The notes: a model not told the origin generated them from the letters alone. A stretch of DNA of 62,547 bases from Planotetraspora sp. A-T 1434 (GCF_025420585.1 NZ_JAOEGB010000036.1:1-62547); one strand, 5' to 3'; shown: positions 24,483 through 34,139, numbered from the stretch's first letter. Numbers and translations are program-made.

Positions 24483-27400
24483 TCACGCCGGGACGACGGT
24501 GAGCTGAGGCCTGACCTGTGGTTCTTCTGGCTGAGGTTCGCGCTCAGGTTCCGCCTGAGGTTGCCGTGCCACTGGAGGCTCCGCCCGGAGGTCCGTCCGG
24601 GCACTGCGCTCCGTCTGGGCACCGGGCTCCGTCCGGGCACTGGGCGCGGTCTCCGCGAGCGGCTCCAACGCCATGCCGGCGATGGTGGCGGCGGCGGCGC
24701 TCCCAAGACCGATGGCCCAGCCGAACGGCCCGATCGGACGGCAGCCGAAGACCCCACTGACGCCCGGGACCGTGACGATCGCCCCCAGGACGGCGAGGGA
24801 CGACAGCGCGGCGAGCGCCACGACCTTGTCCCGGCCGCCCTTGACGAGGGTCTGGAAGAGCTGCGCCGAAACCAGCGCGACGAGCCCGATCGTGTCGGCC
24901 CGTCCCCGGGTGCCGGTCACGCGTCCCAGGAGCCAGGCGGCGGTCGCGGCGGTCGTGGTGACGACCGCGCGAAGGTAGATGTCGCGGGTCAGCGAGGCGC
25001 CCAGCGACGCCTCCGGTCCCTCGGCCAGCAGCCTCTCCGGATCGGTCGCGGCGGGCGGCCGCACGGCGACCGCCATGGCCGGCACCATGTCGGTGAGCAG
25101 GTTGACCAGCAGGAGCTGGCGGGCGTTCAGCGCGCTGCGGCCAGCCAGCAGGGTGGACCCCACCGTGAAGGCGACCTCTCCGATGTTGCCGCCGAGCAGG
25201 ATGCTCAGCGAGTCGCGGACCGAGCTCCACATGGCCCTGCCCTCGACGATCGCGGCGACGATCGTCTCGATACGGTCGTCGGTCACGACGAGGTCCGCCG
25301 CCGCGCGGGCGGCGGGAGTGGCGCGCGATCCCAGAGCGATGCCGACGTCCGCCATGCGAATGGCCGGGGCGTCGTTCGCGCCGTCGCCCGTGACGGCGAC
25401 GACCTCGCCGGCCCGGCGCAGGCAGGTGACGATCCGGGCCTTGTGCGCGGGGGTGGCCCGCGCGAAGACCGCCACCTCCGGGAGCACCTTCGTCAGGGTC
25501 TCGTCGTCGACCTCGTCCAGCTCGGGGCCCGTCATGACGCGCTGGCCGTTCAACGCGTTGAGCTCGGAGGCGATCGCCTCGGCGGTGCTGGGGTGGTCGC
25601 CGGTCACCATGACGATCCGGACGCCGGCGCGCACCAGCCGGCTGACGCTCTCCGCGGCCGTCGGCCGCACGGGGTCGGCCAGGCCGAGGAAGCCCAGGAA
25701 GCACAGCTCGTCGATGCGCGACTCGTCCAGGTCGCGGCGGTCGGACGCGGGGCGCTGCGCGACCGCGAGCACCCGGTAGCCCTGGTGGGCCAGCCTGTCG
25801 ACCTCGCGCTCCAGCTCCCGCCTGACGCGCTCGTCGCAGGGCGCCTCCCCGGAGTCCCTGAGCACCTTCGTGCAGTGGGTCAGCACGATCTCCGGCGCGC
25901 CCTTGACGCTCAGCAGGTGGCCCGACTCCGTACGGCCCAGCACGGCGTGGTAGCCCCGTCCCGGCTCGAACGGCAGCTCGTCGACGCGCTCCCAGGTGTC
26001 CAGCCCCTCCTCGGGGGTCACGTTCATCCGCTGGGCCCCGTCGACGACGGCGCGATCGGTGGGGTGCGGGATGACCCGCCCCACTCCCGACCTCGGGCTC
26101 GCCCGGACGGCCGCGGCGACGATCCGCTTCAGCGCGGGCGGCGGCGTGTCGACGGGCCAGCCGGTGCGCCCGTCCGAGACGTAACGGAGGCTGATGTGCC
26201 CCTCGGTGAGCGTTCCGGTCTTGTCGAAGCACAGCACGTTCACGCGGCCCAGCGCCTCGATCGTGGACGGGTTCCGCACCAGCGCGGCGCGCTTCGACAG
26301 CCGCCTGGCGGCGGCCAGCTCGGCGACCGTGGCGACGAACGGAAGGCCCTCCGGCACGGCCGCCACGGTCAGGCTCACGGCCGGCGTCAGCGCCGCGGCC
26401 AGCGGCCGTCCGCGCAGCAGTTCTGTCAGCAGCAGGAAGACCCCCGAGCCGATGGAGATGGGGAGGATCCGCCGGCTCAGCGCCCGCAGCCGCAACTCGA
26501 CGCCCGTCGGCGGCCGCGGCTCCCCGGCGAGCCTGGCGCTGCGACCCGCCTCCGTCATGTCGCCCGTTGCCACGATCACCGCCCGGCCGCTCCCCGCCGC
26601 GACCGTCGTGCCCTGGTAGACCATCGAGCTCCGGTCGGCCACGGCCGCGGCGACGGTGGGCGCCGCCGTCTTCGTGACGAGCTGCGACTCCCCGGTGAGG
26701 GTCGACTCGTCCACTTCGAGGCCGACTGCCCTGATCACGCGCCCGTCCGCCGGTACGGCGTCGCCCGCGCGAAGCTCGACCACGTCGCCGGGCGCGAGGT
26801 CCTCCCGGGCCGCCTCGACTGTGCCCTCAGGACGGCGGAGCCGTACGTGCACGGCGGTCGCCTCGGTGAGACGGTTCAGCGCCTGGTCGGCCTTGAACCG
26901 CTGCACGCCCCCCAGGAACGCGTTGATCACCATCACCGCGCTGATCAGCACGGCGTCGAGTGCCGAACCGACGAGGGCCGAGATGCCCGCCCCCGTGGCC
27001 AGCGCGGGAGTCAGCGGATTGGCCAGCTCCTCGACGGTCGTGCGGGCCAGGGAAGGCGGCCGCTCGGTCTCGTCCGGCCCGGCGACGCCCCTGCGCTGGA
27101 CGGCTTCCGCCTCGGGGATGCCGTTGGGGGACGAGCGCAGCCGGGACAGGACGTCCCGGGCGGCCATGGCGTGCCAGGGCGTCGTGTCGGCGCGCAGTGG
27201 CGTGGGGACGCGGCCCGCGCCGCGGCCCATCCATTCCCCCAGGACGACGGCCGCCACCGAAACACAGCCGCTCGCCAGCTGCGCCCGGCGGAGCGAGGTC
27301 GCCTCCGGGCCCGCGATCGCGAGCAGGCCGCCGATGACGCCCCCGGCGGCGCCGAGCCGCACGCCGTTCTGGCTGGCGCTGACCGCCCGGGGCAGGCAGC

Positions 27401-29060
27401 TAAGGAAGAGATGAACGCCGTTGAGCGCTCCGACCACGTCGCCGTCCCAGGGCACGATGTCCGACGTGGTGTCCGGCGTGGTGTCCGGCGTGGCGTCTGG
27501 CGTGGCGTCCGAAATGGCGTCCCAGCTGCCCATCACGCCGACGCCGATGTCCGCCTGGGCCAGGCCGAGGCGGGACGCTCGCGACACCACGACGACGCCG
27601 TGGCACTCTCGCTGGAGGCCGAGGACGAAGTCGCCGAGCCCCGCGTCGTCGAGATCCGGGCCACCGGGAACCGTCCGCTCGATCGTGAGCCGCCGGGCGA
27701 GCCCGTCGCCACCGCCCGCGAGCATCACGGTCGCCGCGGCCTTGGCGGCGGCCACCAGGGCCTCGGCCATCGGGTCGATCTCGGGAGCCAGCCCGGCGAC
27801 GGCGATCAGCCTGCCTCCCCGGGTCACCCCGATCGGACGCAGCCCGCGCTCCCGCCACGCGGCGGCCTCGGCAGGGAGGTGCCTGTCCAGGTCGTCCCGG
27901 TCGCTCAGGGGTCCGGCCGCCCAGTCCTCGCTCGTCCAGTGCCCGCCTGGGTCGGTGACGTCGATCAGCGTGTAGAGCCGCGCGTACAGCTCGCCGGTGT
28001 CCATGCCGTCGCCGATGGGCACCACCCGGTCGATCGTCCACGAGCCGGTCGTGAGGGCGTCGGCGTGGAGGATCACCGTGTCGACGCGGTCCATGCGGCG
28101 CAGGGCCTCGCCGTCGAAGACGATGGCGTCGCGGCGTCCGAGCGCACGCCCGATCGCGCCCGCGAAGGCCTCACGGGTGAGGTCGGCGGTCTTGGGGGTC
28201 GCCGAGACCAGGAAGGAGAGCGCCCGCTGGTTGCTGCGTGTGAAGACCCTCGTGACGGCGTAGCCCCCCGCCGCGGCCGGGCTCGCGAGGTCGGCGTAGC
28301 GCTCGATCGGGCCGTGCGGGAGTGGGCAGGGCCGCGGGCGTGCCGGCGCCATGATGTGCCGGTAGGCCCCCACGTGATGGGCGAGCCGCTCCTCCAGCAG
28401 CTCCCAGGCGTGTCTGCCGGCCCGCGCCTCGACGTACTTCCCGGCGGAGACGACGGACTGCACGAGCAGCCCGATCGGGCGCAGCGTCAGCGTCTGGGTG
28501 ACCAGGGTGGTCGTGGTGAACAGGGCGTTGGTGGCACGGCGGCCCAGGCGGCGGTCCAGCTCCTCGCGCAGCTTGGGGGTGGAGTCCGCGAGGTGCAGCA
28601 GGGCCGGCACGGCCGGGGAGAGCCGTGGGAGCTTGGCCGCGTTGCCGGCGACCACCAGCCCGATCCCCGCCACGCCGGCGGCGAGACGGATCGTGGCCCT
28701 AGCGTGCTCCTCCACCAGGCGCACAGGGGAGTAGTGAGCGCGTTCCTCCTGCTCGTCGAGCTCCTTGACGATCTCCAAGAGCTCGTCCTGGTTGACCTTC
28801 TCCGGGTCGCAGCCCACGAAGACGCTGCCGAGACGGCCGTTGACCTCCGCACGCTCGACGTTGGGAACCTCGCACAGCCGCTTCTCCAGCCGTTCTGCCG
28901 CGCGCTCCGTCCCCGGGCCGCCGATGCCGCGCAGGGCGATGCGGAGCCCTCCGGGGCAGGTCACGAGCTCACGGGGGCTGGGGAGGACGTCACGCAGCGG
29001 CTCGGGGAGCACGCCCCTGAGCAACGTGGCGGACGTCGTGAGCACGCGATTAAAGATCAT
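24483..29060 (-). CDS. Large P-type cation-transporting ATPase (CtpI-like)
   Basis: The protein has 1525 residues, about twice the usual P-type ATPase. The N-terminal half has an HMA-like ferredoxin-fold region (about 30-105), membrane segments and a degenerate haloacid-dehalogenase-like region, as in the long mycobacterial CtpH/CtpI group. The C-terminal half is a complete pump: TGES at 789-792, AAVPEGLP, DKTGTLT with the phosphorylated D946, and TGDGANDAP at 1224-1232, plus C-terminal membrane helices. The PEGL motif is of the P2-like kind, so the transported ion cannot be deduced. A 12-bp repeat encodes an Asp/Thr-Pro linker (27469-27515), and the last about 50 residues are a Glu/Pro/Arg-rich tail. 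Confidence 0.9.
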   Translation of the reverse strand: MIFNRVLTTSATLLRGVLPEPLRDVLPSPRELVTCPGGLRIALRGIGGPGTERAAERLEKRLCEVPNVERAEVNGRLGSVFVGCDPEKVNQDELLEIVKELDEQEERAHYSPVRLVEEHARATIRLAAGVAGIGLVVAGNAAKLPRLSPAVPALLHLADSTPKLREELDRRLGRRATNALFTTTTLVTQTLTLRPIGLLVQSVVSAGKYVEARAGRHAWELLEERLAHHVGAYRHIMAPARPRPCPLPHGPIERYADLASPAAAGGYAVTRVFTRSNQRALSFLVSATPKTADLTREAFAGAIGRALGRRDAIVFDGEALRRMDRVDTVILHADALTTGSWTIDRVVPIGDGMDTGELYARLYTLIDVTDPGGHWTSEDWAAGPLSDRDDLDRHLPAEAAAWRERGLRPIGVTRGGRLIAVAGLAPEIDPMAEALVAAAKAAATVMLAGGGDGLARRLTIERTVPGGPDLDDAGLGDFVLGLQRECHGVVVVSRASRLGLAQADIGVGVMGSWDAISDATPDATPDTTPDTTSDIVPWDGDVVGALNGVHLFLSCLPRAVSASQNGVRLGAAGGVIGGLLAIAGPEATSLRRAQLASGCVSVAAVVLGEWMGRGAGRVPTPLRADTTPWHAMAARDVLSRLRSSPNGIPEAEAVQRRGVAGPDETERPPSLARTTVEELANPLTPALATGAGISALVGSALDAVLISAVMVINAFLGGVQRFKADQALNRLTEATAVHVRLRRPEGTVEAAREDLAPGDVVELRAGDAVPADGRVIRAVGLEVDESTLTGESQLVTKTAAPTVAAAVADRSSMVYQGTTVAAGSGRAVIVATGDMTEAGRSARLAGEPRPPTGVELRLRALSRRILPISIGSGVFLLLTELLRGRPLAAALTPAVSLTVAAVPEGLPFVATVAELAAARRLSKRAALVRNPSTIEALGRVNVLCFDKTGTLTEGHISLRYVSDGRTGWPVDTPPPALKRIVAAAVRASPRSGVGRVIPHPTDRAVVDGAQRMNVTPEEGLDTWERVDELPFEPGRGYHAVLGRTESGHLLSVKGAPEIVLTHCTKVLRDSGEAPCDERVRRELEREVDRLAHQGYRVLAVAQRPASDRRDLDESRIDELCFLGFLGLADPVRPTAAESVSRLVRAGVRIVMVTGDHPSTAEAIASELNALNGQRVMTGPELDEVDDETLTKVLPEVAVFARATPAHKARIVTCLRRAGEVVAVTGDGANDAPAIRMADVGIALGSRATPAARAAADLVVTDDRIETIVAAIVEGRAMWSSVRDSLSILLGGNIGEVAFTVGSTLLAGRSALNARQLLLVNLLTDMVPAMAVAVRPPAATDPERLLAEGPEASLGASLTRDIYLRAVVTTTAATAAWLLGRVTGTRGRADTIGLVALVSAQLFQTLVKGGRDKVVALAALSSLAVLGAIVTVPGVSGVFGCRPIGPFGWAIGLGSAAAATIAGMALEPLAETAPSARTEPGAQTERSARTDLRAEPPVARQPQAEPEREPQPEEPQVRPQLTVVPA

Positions 29061-29386
29061 TCGGCTCTCCAGCAGATGGGACCCGGACAGGAAGACGACC
29101 CAGGCCGTGCGTCACACGGACCTGGTCGGCCGCGTCACCGCCGTCGCCGGGTGGCCCGGAAGTCACTCATAGCCCCTCCTCGCAGGAGTCGGGGGGTGGT
29201 TCGGTCGGAGTCGCCTGAGCTGGGCGACACCCCTGACATGCGCTTATACGGCCGTGTGGCCGTTCCTCATTACCTTTCCTCCTACACGCGCGACAGAAAC
29301 TCGCCCAGGTTCGGAAATCGGACAAAGCATGAAGAAGGCCCCCGTTTGGGGGCCTTGTGGACTGAGGAGGACGCCGGTGAGGGCGC
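29061..29386. other. Intergenic region upstream of the P-type ATPase
   Basis: This 326-bp gap contains the terminator of the STAS gene (29335-29356) and otherwise no gene. It must hold the ATPase promoter, reading to the left. I could not identify a clear -10/-35 pair. Confidence 0.4.
29335..29356 (-). terminator. Intrinsic terminator of the STAS gene
   Basis: AAGGCCCCC (29335-29343) and GGGGGCCTT (29348-29356) form a perfect 9-bp stem with a GTTT loop about 30 bp downstream of the STAS stop on the minus strand. It is followed in that direction by a T/C-rich stretch (TTCTTC). Confidence 0.75.
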
Positions 29387-29734
29387 CTACATGATCGTGA
29401 AAGTCGGCCAGGCGAGCAGCACGAGAAGCCGCTGCAGGGCCGGCTGGACGTTCCGCAGGTGCACCGGCCGCCCCAAGGGGTCGCCGGACAGCAGTGCCAG
29501 GGTGCGCAGGCCGTAGAGGTCGATGAACTCGAGTTCGCCGACATCGACGGTTACTCGGCCGTCGTCGCTGTGGTCGCGTCCGAGCGCGCTGGCGACGGCG
29601 TCGCCGTTGGTGAGATCGATCTGGCCGCTGAGCCGGAGAAGGCCGTCGCCGGAAGACCGAACCCGGAGCTGTCTGTCGGCGTAAAGAACATTCGGGTTCG
29701 ACGCCGGCTCGAACAGCCGGTTCGTGGTGGTCAT
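29387..29734 (-). CDS. STAS-domain anti-sigma factor antagonist-like protein
   Basis: This 115-residue protein has the STAS fold sequence RLSGQIDLTNGDAVASALG and then VTVDVGELEFIDLYGLRTLA. In SpoIIAA/RsbV-type antagonists, the phosphorylatable residue is a Ser in the DxSG-like motif. Here the equivalent position reads EFIDLYGLRTL, with no serine. The protein may be regulated without phosphorylation or be a partner-binding STAS only. It has its own terminator and no adjacent kinase gene. Confidence 0.8.
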   Translation of the reverse strand: MTTTNRLFEPASNPNVLYADRQLRVRSSGDGLLRLSGQIDLTNGDAVASALGRDHSDDGRVTVDVGELEFIDLYGLRTLALLSGDPLGRPVHLRNVQPALQRLLVLLAWPTFTIM

Positions 29735-29987
29735 CAGAAGGTGCCGCCTTCCTGTAGAGGGGCGGACAACTTCGAGCATCACTGCCGGGCATGAGTTATG
29801 TCAACCGAAACGGAAAACGATGTTCCCGTATCGCGGCCTGCGGCAGAGCGGAATTTCATGATTATTCGCCGTGCCGCCAGGAGATACGCCCCATTCGGCA
29901 AGATCGTCCACTGGTGACGTATCTCACGACGTTCTTCCGCCATCCTTCCGCCGTCCGCCCGCCGTTCGGAGGGGTCCCGGCACGGCG

Positions 29988-30017
29988 GAGGCCCCCGCGC
30001 GGAGGAACGGGGGCCTC
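29988..30017 (-). terminator. Intrinsic terminator of the secreted-protein gene
   Basis: GAGGCCCCC (29988-29996) and GGGGGCCTC (30009-30017) form a 9-bp stem with a 12-nt loop, about 22 bp after the stop codon of the minus-strand gene. The wider gap, 29735-30038, otherwise shows no gene. Confidence 0.7.
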
Positions 30018-30038
30018 ACGGAATATCTCAGTGGGATC

Positions 30039-30545
30039 TCAGTGGGAGACGTAAAGGACCTTCCAGGTGCCGGCGTAGAGGCAGTTGAGGGACGGCTTGG
30101 CCGCCTTGCCCTCGCTGCACACCTTCAACTCGACCTCGTAGACGTTCTTGTAGGAGAAGCTGAAAGAGGTGGGCTTGGTGGTGCCACAGGCCAGGTAGCT
30201 CTTGTGGGTGAAGGGCAGGTTCCCGTCGGGCTTGCGGTAGGTGATGCGGAAGACCGCCCAGCCGCAGGTGGCGGTGCTCTTCGTGTAGTCGGTGACCTTG
30301 CCGGAGATGTAGGCCGTGCCCACGGCCGGGATCGCGCTGGTGTCGAGGCCGGTGACGCTGATCTTGCCGGATGCCTTGGCCTTCTTGGCGGGCGCGTAGT
30401 AAGGACCCCAGAGCTTGGGAGCGGATGCGGAGGATGCCGCGCTCGCGGAGTCCGGCGTGCCCGTGGCGGCCTGGGCCGCTGCCGGGGCGATCGTGACGAG
30501 GGCGGCGGCGATGGCGAGTCCAGTGAGCGCGCGGGCGGTGGTCAT
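30039..30545 (-). CDS. Secreted protein of unknown function
   Basis: This 168-residue protein has a clear signal peptide (MTTARALTGLAIAAALVTIA, cleavage probably after AQA). A mature, beta-rich domain follows, with four cysteines (TCGWAV, LACGTT, KVCSE, LNCLY) that could form two disulphides. The strand pattern KISVTGLDTSAI, TAYISGKVTDY and FRITYRKPDG resembles small immunoglobulin-like secreted actinobacterial proteins. I do not recognise a named family. Confidence 0.75.
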   Translation of the reverse strand: MTTARALTGLAIAAALVTIAPAAAQAATGTPDSASAASSASAPKLWGPYYAPAKKAKASGKISVTGLDTSAIPAVGTAYISGKVTDYTKSTATCGWAVFRITYRKPDGNLPFTHKSYLACGTTKPTSFSFSYKNVYEVELKVCSEGKAAKPSLNCLYAGTWKVLYVSH

Positions 30546-30782
30546 CGGTGGTCCCTTCTTTCGGCGATGGGATCAGTGTCCGGAGCACCCCTTTCAAAGC
30601 GCTTGAGAACGCCTGAACGCCCTGCCCAACGCCGCGCCGGACCCCGCCGAACCCTGCGCTGAACGCTGCGCCGAACCCTGCGCTGAACCCGCACGGACCC
30701 CACGCCGGACCCCGCCGAACCCTGCGCCGGAAGCCGCGCCGGACCCCGCCGGGCGCTCCGCCCAACCTCCTGCCGGGCCGCG
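30546..30782. repeat. Degenerate tandem-repeat region
   Basis: Most of the gap between the secreted-protein and VOC genes is made of imperfect 12-20-bp units of the type ccgaaccctgcgctgaac and ccggaccccgccgaac (about 30620-30775). I see no gene in it. Confidence 0.6.
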
Positions 30783-31286
30783 TCAGACGGAGACGCCGAC
30801 GCCTCCGCGGGTCTGCGCGCCGTACCGCTCAAGCTCCTTGGCGAGGTCGAGCGGCCGGATCGAGGCCCGCCCGGCGATGACCTCCTCGTCGAGCAGGTCG
30901 GCGGGGACGAGCCACGACACCTCGAACTCGATCCCGTCGGGGTCCTTGGCGTACAACGCCTTCGTGGTGGAGTGGTCGGAGGCTCCGACGAGCGCGTCCA
31001 TCTCGCCCAGCTTCACCGCGATCCGCTGCAACTCGGCCAGCGTGTCGACCTCCCACGCCAGGTGATAGAGGCCCACGGTCGAACGGCCGGCGAGAGACGG
31101 CCCGGCCTGGGCGCCGATCTGGAAGAGCCCCAGGTCGTGGTCGTTGGCCGAGCCCGAGGCCTGCAGGAACACCGCTCCCGGGAACGAGTTGACCACGCGG
31201 AACCCCAGCGCCTCCTGGTAGAAGGCGACGCTCCGCGCGACGTCGCGCACGTACAGCACCGCGTGGTTGAGCCGTTGCACCGGCAT
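30783..31286 (-). CDS. VOC-family (glyoxalase/extradiol dioxygenase-like) protein
   Basis: This 167-residue protein has the paired beta-alpha-beta-beta-beta modules of the vicinal oxygen chelate family. RLNHAVLYVRDVARSVAFYQ, with a metal-ligand His, is followed by LYHLAWEVDTLAELQRIA, a second His. The third ligand position is in KDPDGIEFEVSW (Glu). The layout is that of catechol-2,3-dioxygenase-like proteins. Ring cleavage, glyoxalase activity and drug binding are all possible. Confidence 0.85.
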   Translation of the reverse strand: MPVQRLNHAVLYVRDVARSVAFYQEALGFRVVNSFPGAVFLQASGSANDHDLGLFQIGAQAGPSLAGRSTVGLYHLAWEVDTLAELQRIAVKLGEMDALVGASDHSTTKALYAKDPDGIEFEVSWLVPADLLDEEVIAGRASIRPLDLAKELERYGAQTRGGVGVSV

Positions 31287-31412
31287 GTCCTCATCTCCTT
31301 CTTACTCGTTTGAACTCTCAACTATTCTGCGGCGGGCGGCATTCCCGGAAAATGTCGGCGGCAGGCCATACGGTGACCTCCGGACGGGGTGCCGACAGAG
31401 GGGGAGACCGCC

Positions 31413-31622
31413 ATGAGCGCCGACAGCACGCGAGAACACGAAGCGAATCTGGTCCTTTTCCGGGCCGTCCACGACATCGCGGTGCGCCATGCCGGGGAGC
31501 CGCTCCACCAGGTGGTGTCGGCTCTCAGGGGCAGCCTTCCGGGCACGCCGCGCCTGGACGAGGCGGAGCTCCGGCGGATCGCCGAGGAGATCAGCGTCGG
31601 CCGCGACCCCTCAGGCCTTTAG
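31413..31622 (+). CDS. Small hypothetical protein
   Basis: A 69-residue, charged, helical product (EANLVLFRAVHDIAVRHAGE, EAELRRIAEEISVGRD) starts at ATG 31413 with a GGGGGAG ribosome site upstream. It converges with the ROK gene and overlaps its 3' end by 12 bp. I do not recognise the family. The ribosome site and helical periodicity favour a real gene. Confidence 0.55.
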   Translation: MSADSTREHEANLVLFRAVHDIAVRHAGEPLHQVVSALRGSLPGTPRLDEAELRRIAEEISVGRDPSGL

Positions 31623-32882
31623 CGACGCGGCCGGGTCGGCGATCACCCGCTGGATCACCTGGCCGGCGGCGCCCAGGGCGGCGGCCTCCGAGCCGAGCCG
31701 GGACGCCACGACGGGGGGAACGTCGGCGCGCATCCCGCCGAGACGGGAGGCGAGCGTGCCCGCCACGTGGTCCCCGAGCCATGGGAACAGCGGGGCGTAG
31801 ATCCCTCCGAGCACGATCATGCCCGGGTCCACGAGGTTGATCGCGGAGGACAGGGCCACGCCGAGCGCCCAGCCCGCCCGCCTGCACGCCGCGAGGGCGC
31901 CCGGGTCTCCGGCCTCCAGCCGCGAGACCAGCGAGGCGATGCCGCCGGCGGTGGGGCGGGAATCGGTCGCTCGTGTGGATTGGGCGGCGCCGCCGGATGG
32001 TTCTGCCGCGGCGGTGGGGTGAGAGCCGGTCGTCCGTGTGCATCGGGGGGCGTGGCCGGATGGGCCTGCCGCGGCCAGGAGGGCGTCCTGGCCCGCGTAT
32101 TGTTCGAGGCAGCCGCTGCCGCCGCACCGGCAGGCGGGCCCGTCGGGCGAGACGACCACGTGCCCCAGCTCTCCGGCGAAGCCGTGCGTGCCCCGGAAGA
32201 GGCGGCCGCCCACGACCAGGCCCGCGCCGACGCCGATCTCGCCGGAGACGTGCAGGAAGTCGGACGGGCCCGGCCCGAACCACAGCTCGCCCAGGGCCGC
32301 CAGGTTGGCCTCGTTCTCCACCCGGACCGGGAACGGCAGCCCCAGCAGCGACGGCACGGGCACGTCTCGCCATCCGAGGTTCGGGGCGTTGCGCAGGGTC
32401 CCGGTGGAGAGGTCCACGGGTCCGGGGACGGCGACGACCCCGCCGACCACCCGCAGACCCTTGTCCACAGCTTCGTCCACAGCCGTCAGCGCCATTTCCC
32501 GTAGCCGGGCCGCCACATCCTCAGGCCGCGCCAACCGGTTGTCCACAGCCTGTGTACGGCGGAGCCGTACCGAACGGGACAGATCGACGACCCGCACGGC
32601 AAGGTAGTCGACGTTGATCTCCAGGCCCACCGCCGCGACGTGCTCGCCGCTGATCCGGACCGCGACCCCGGGCCTGCCACGCTCGCCGTCGCGCACCGCG
32701 CCGGTCTCGACCACGAGCCCGGCCTCGATGAGGTCGGCCACGAGCTTGGACACGGTCGTCTTGGTCAGCCCGGTGATCTCCGACAGGGCGGCGCGCGTGA
32801 TCGGCTCACGTGCGCCGACCTCGCCGAGCACGAGCGCCAGGTTCCGCGCGCGCATCGCGTCGTGCCGTACGGCCTGCGTCAT
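31611..32882 (-). CDS. xylR: ROK-family xylose-locus repressor (XylR-like)
   Basis: The 423 residues begin with a winged-helix domain (TRAALSEITGLTKTTVSKLV). A ROK sugar-binding domain follows, with GLEINVDYLAVRVVDL, VAVPGPVDLSTG and NLAALGELWFG. The zinc motif is GELGHVVVSPDG followed by CRCGGSGCLE. It is divergent from xylA, and a perfect palindrome lies between the genes. This is the standard actinobacterial arrangement in which the ROK protein represses xylAB and xylose relieves it. Between the zinc motif and the last domain there is an unusual insertion of about 43 residues containing a twice-repeated RTTGSHPTAAAEP-like unit, encoded by a DNA repeat at about 31955-32085. Confidence 0.88.
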   Translation of the reverse strand: MTQAVRHDAMRARNLALVLGEVGAREPITRAALSEITGLTKTTVSKLVADLIEAGLVVETGAVRDGERGRPGVAVRISGEHVAAVGLEINVDYLAVRVVDLSRSVRLRRTQAVDNRLARPEDVAARLREMALTAVDEAVDKGLRVVGGVVAVPGPVDLSTGTLRNAPNLGWRDVPVPSLLGLPFPVRVENEANLAALGELWFGPGPSDFLHVSGEIGVGAGLVVGGRLFRGTHGFAGELGHVVVSPDGPACRCGGSGCLEQYAGQDALLAAAGPSGHAPRCTRTTGSHPTAAAEPSGGAAQSTRATDSRPTAGGIASLVSRLEAGDPGALAACRRAGWALGVALSSAINLVDPGMIVLGGIYAPLFPWLGDHVAGTLASRLGGMRADVPPVVASRLGSEAAALGAAGQVIQRVIADPAASLKA

Positions 32883-32952
32883 CACAGCCTCCGCCGCGGG
32901 AAATGAGATCGTGGAATGGGCCGCTTGACCTGCGGCCCTGCCCGTCGGATAT

Positions 32953-32973
32953 TTAGTCCATAACATAGACTAA
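32953..32973. promoter_or_regulatory. XylR (ROK) operator between the divergent xylR and xylA genes
   Basis: TTAGTC (32953-32958) and GACTAA (32968-32973) form a perfect inverted repeat around CATAACATA, 15 bp upstream of the xylA start. It is AT-rich in a very GC-rich intergenic region. ROK repressors of xylose operons bind palindromes of this length and composition, so this is very probably the operator for both genes. Confidence 0.8.
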
Positions 32974-32987
32974 TTCGGAGGCCACCC

Positions 32988-34139
32988 ATGTACACCCCCA
33001 CTCCCGAGGACCGTTTCACATTCGGGCTGTGGACGGTCGGCTGGCAGGCGCGCGATCCGTTCGGCGACGCGACCCGGGCCCCGCTGGACCCCGTGGAGAC
33101 CCTCCACCGGCTCGCCGAGCTCGGGGCGTACGGCGTGACCTTCCACGACGACGACCTGCTCGCGGTCGAGCCGGACCGGGTGAAGGCCGTCGAGCGCTTC
33201 AAAAGGGCGTTGGCCGAGACCGGCCTCAGGGTGCCGATGGCGACGACCAACCTGTTCACCCACCCGGTGTTCAAGGACGGCGCCTTCACGAGCAACGACC
33301 GCGACGTCCGCCGTTACGCGCTCCGGAAGGTCATCCGCAACATCGACCTCGCGGCCGAGCTGGGCGCGACTACCTACGTGTGCTGGGGCGGCCGGGAGGG
33401 CGCGGAGTCCGACGCCGCCAAGGACGTCAGGGCGGCCCTCGACCGCTACAAGGAGGGCCTCGACCTTCTCTGCCAGTACGTCGTGGACAAGGGTTACGAC
33501 ATCCGGTTCGCCATCGAGCCCAAGCCCAACGAGCCCCGGGGAGACATCCTCCTGCCGACGATCGGCCACGCCCTCGCGTTCATCAACGGGCTCGCGCATT
33601 CCGAGCGGGTGGGCCTCAACCCCGAGGTCGGCCACGAGCAGATGGCGGGGCTCAACTTCGTGCACGGCATCGCCCAGGCGCTGTGGCACGGCAAGCTCTT
33701 CCACATCGACCTGAACGGCCAGCACGGCCCCAAGTACGACCAGGACCTCGTCTTCGGGCACGGCGACGTGAAAAGCGCGTTCTTCCTCGTCGACCTGCTG
33801 GAGAGCGGAGGCTACGACGGCCCCCGGCACTTCGACTACAAGCCGCTCAGGACCGAGGACAGCGAGGACGTCTGGGTCTCGGCCGCCGCCAACATGCGGA
33901 CCTACCTGATCCTGAAGGAGAAGGCGAAGGCATTCCGGGCCGACCCGGAGGTCCAGGCGGCGCTCGACGCCAGCCGGGTCGGCGCGCTCTCCCAGCCGAC
34001 CCTGGCGGAGGGCGAGAACTACGACGACCTGTTCAAGGACGCCTTCGACCCCGACCAGGCGGGCGAGCGCGGCTACCACTACAGCACGCTGAACCAGCTC
34101 GCTCTGGAGCACCTCCTGGGCGTGCGAGGCGCGGCGTGA
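32988..34139 (+). CDS. xylA: Xylose isomerase
   Basis: The 383-residue TIM-barrel enzyme converts D-xylose to D-xylulose. It has the actinobacterial class-I length and conserved parts: [27 protein letters not shown] (catalytic His), [20 protein letters not shown] (metal-binding Glu), [22 protein letters not shown] and [17 protein letters not shown] ribosome site precedes ATG 32988. Its stop overlaps the GTG start of xylB (GTGA), giving translational coupling. Confidence 0.97.
   Translation: MYTPTPEDRFTFGLWTVGWQARDPFGDATRAPLDPVETLHRLAELGAYGVTFHDDDLLAVEPDRVKAVERFKRALAETGLRVPMATTNLFTHPVFKDGAFTSNDRDVRRYALRKVIRNIDLAAELGATTYVCWGGREGAESDAAKDVRAALDRYKEGLDLLCQYVVDKGYDIRFAIEPKPNEPRGDILLPTIGHALAFINGLAHSERVGLNPEVGHEQMAGLNFVHGIAQALWHGKLFHIDLNGQHGPKYDQDLVFGHGDVKSAFFLVDLLESGGYDGPRHFDYKPLRTEDSEDVWVSAAANMRTYLILKEKAKAFRADPEVQAALDASRVGALSQPTLAEGENYDDLFKDAFDPDQAGERGYHYSTLNQLALEHLLGVRGAA

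Noticed and set aside
24441-29516. A 5-kb open reading frame on the plus strand opposite the P-type ATPase
   Set aside because: Its translation is Arg/Gly/Asp/His-rich with no recognisable domain and mirrors the codon bias of the real gene on the other strand.
33029-34135. Open frame upstream of and continuous with xylB
   Set aside because: It overlaps xylA in another frame with Arg/Pro/Gly-rich nonsense; xylB has a proper GTG start at 34136 coupled to the xylA stop.
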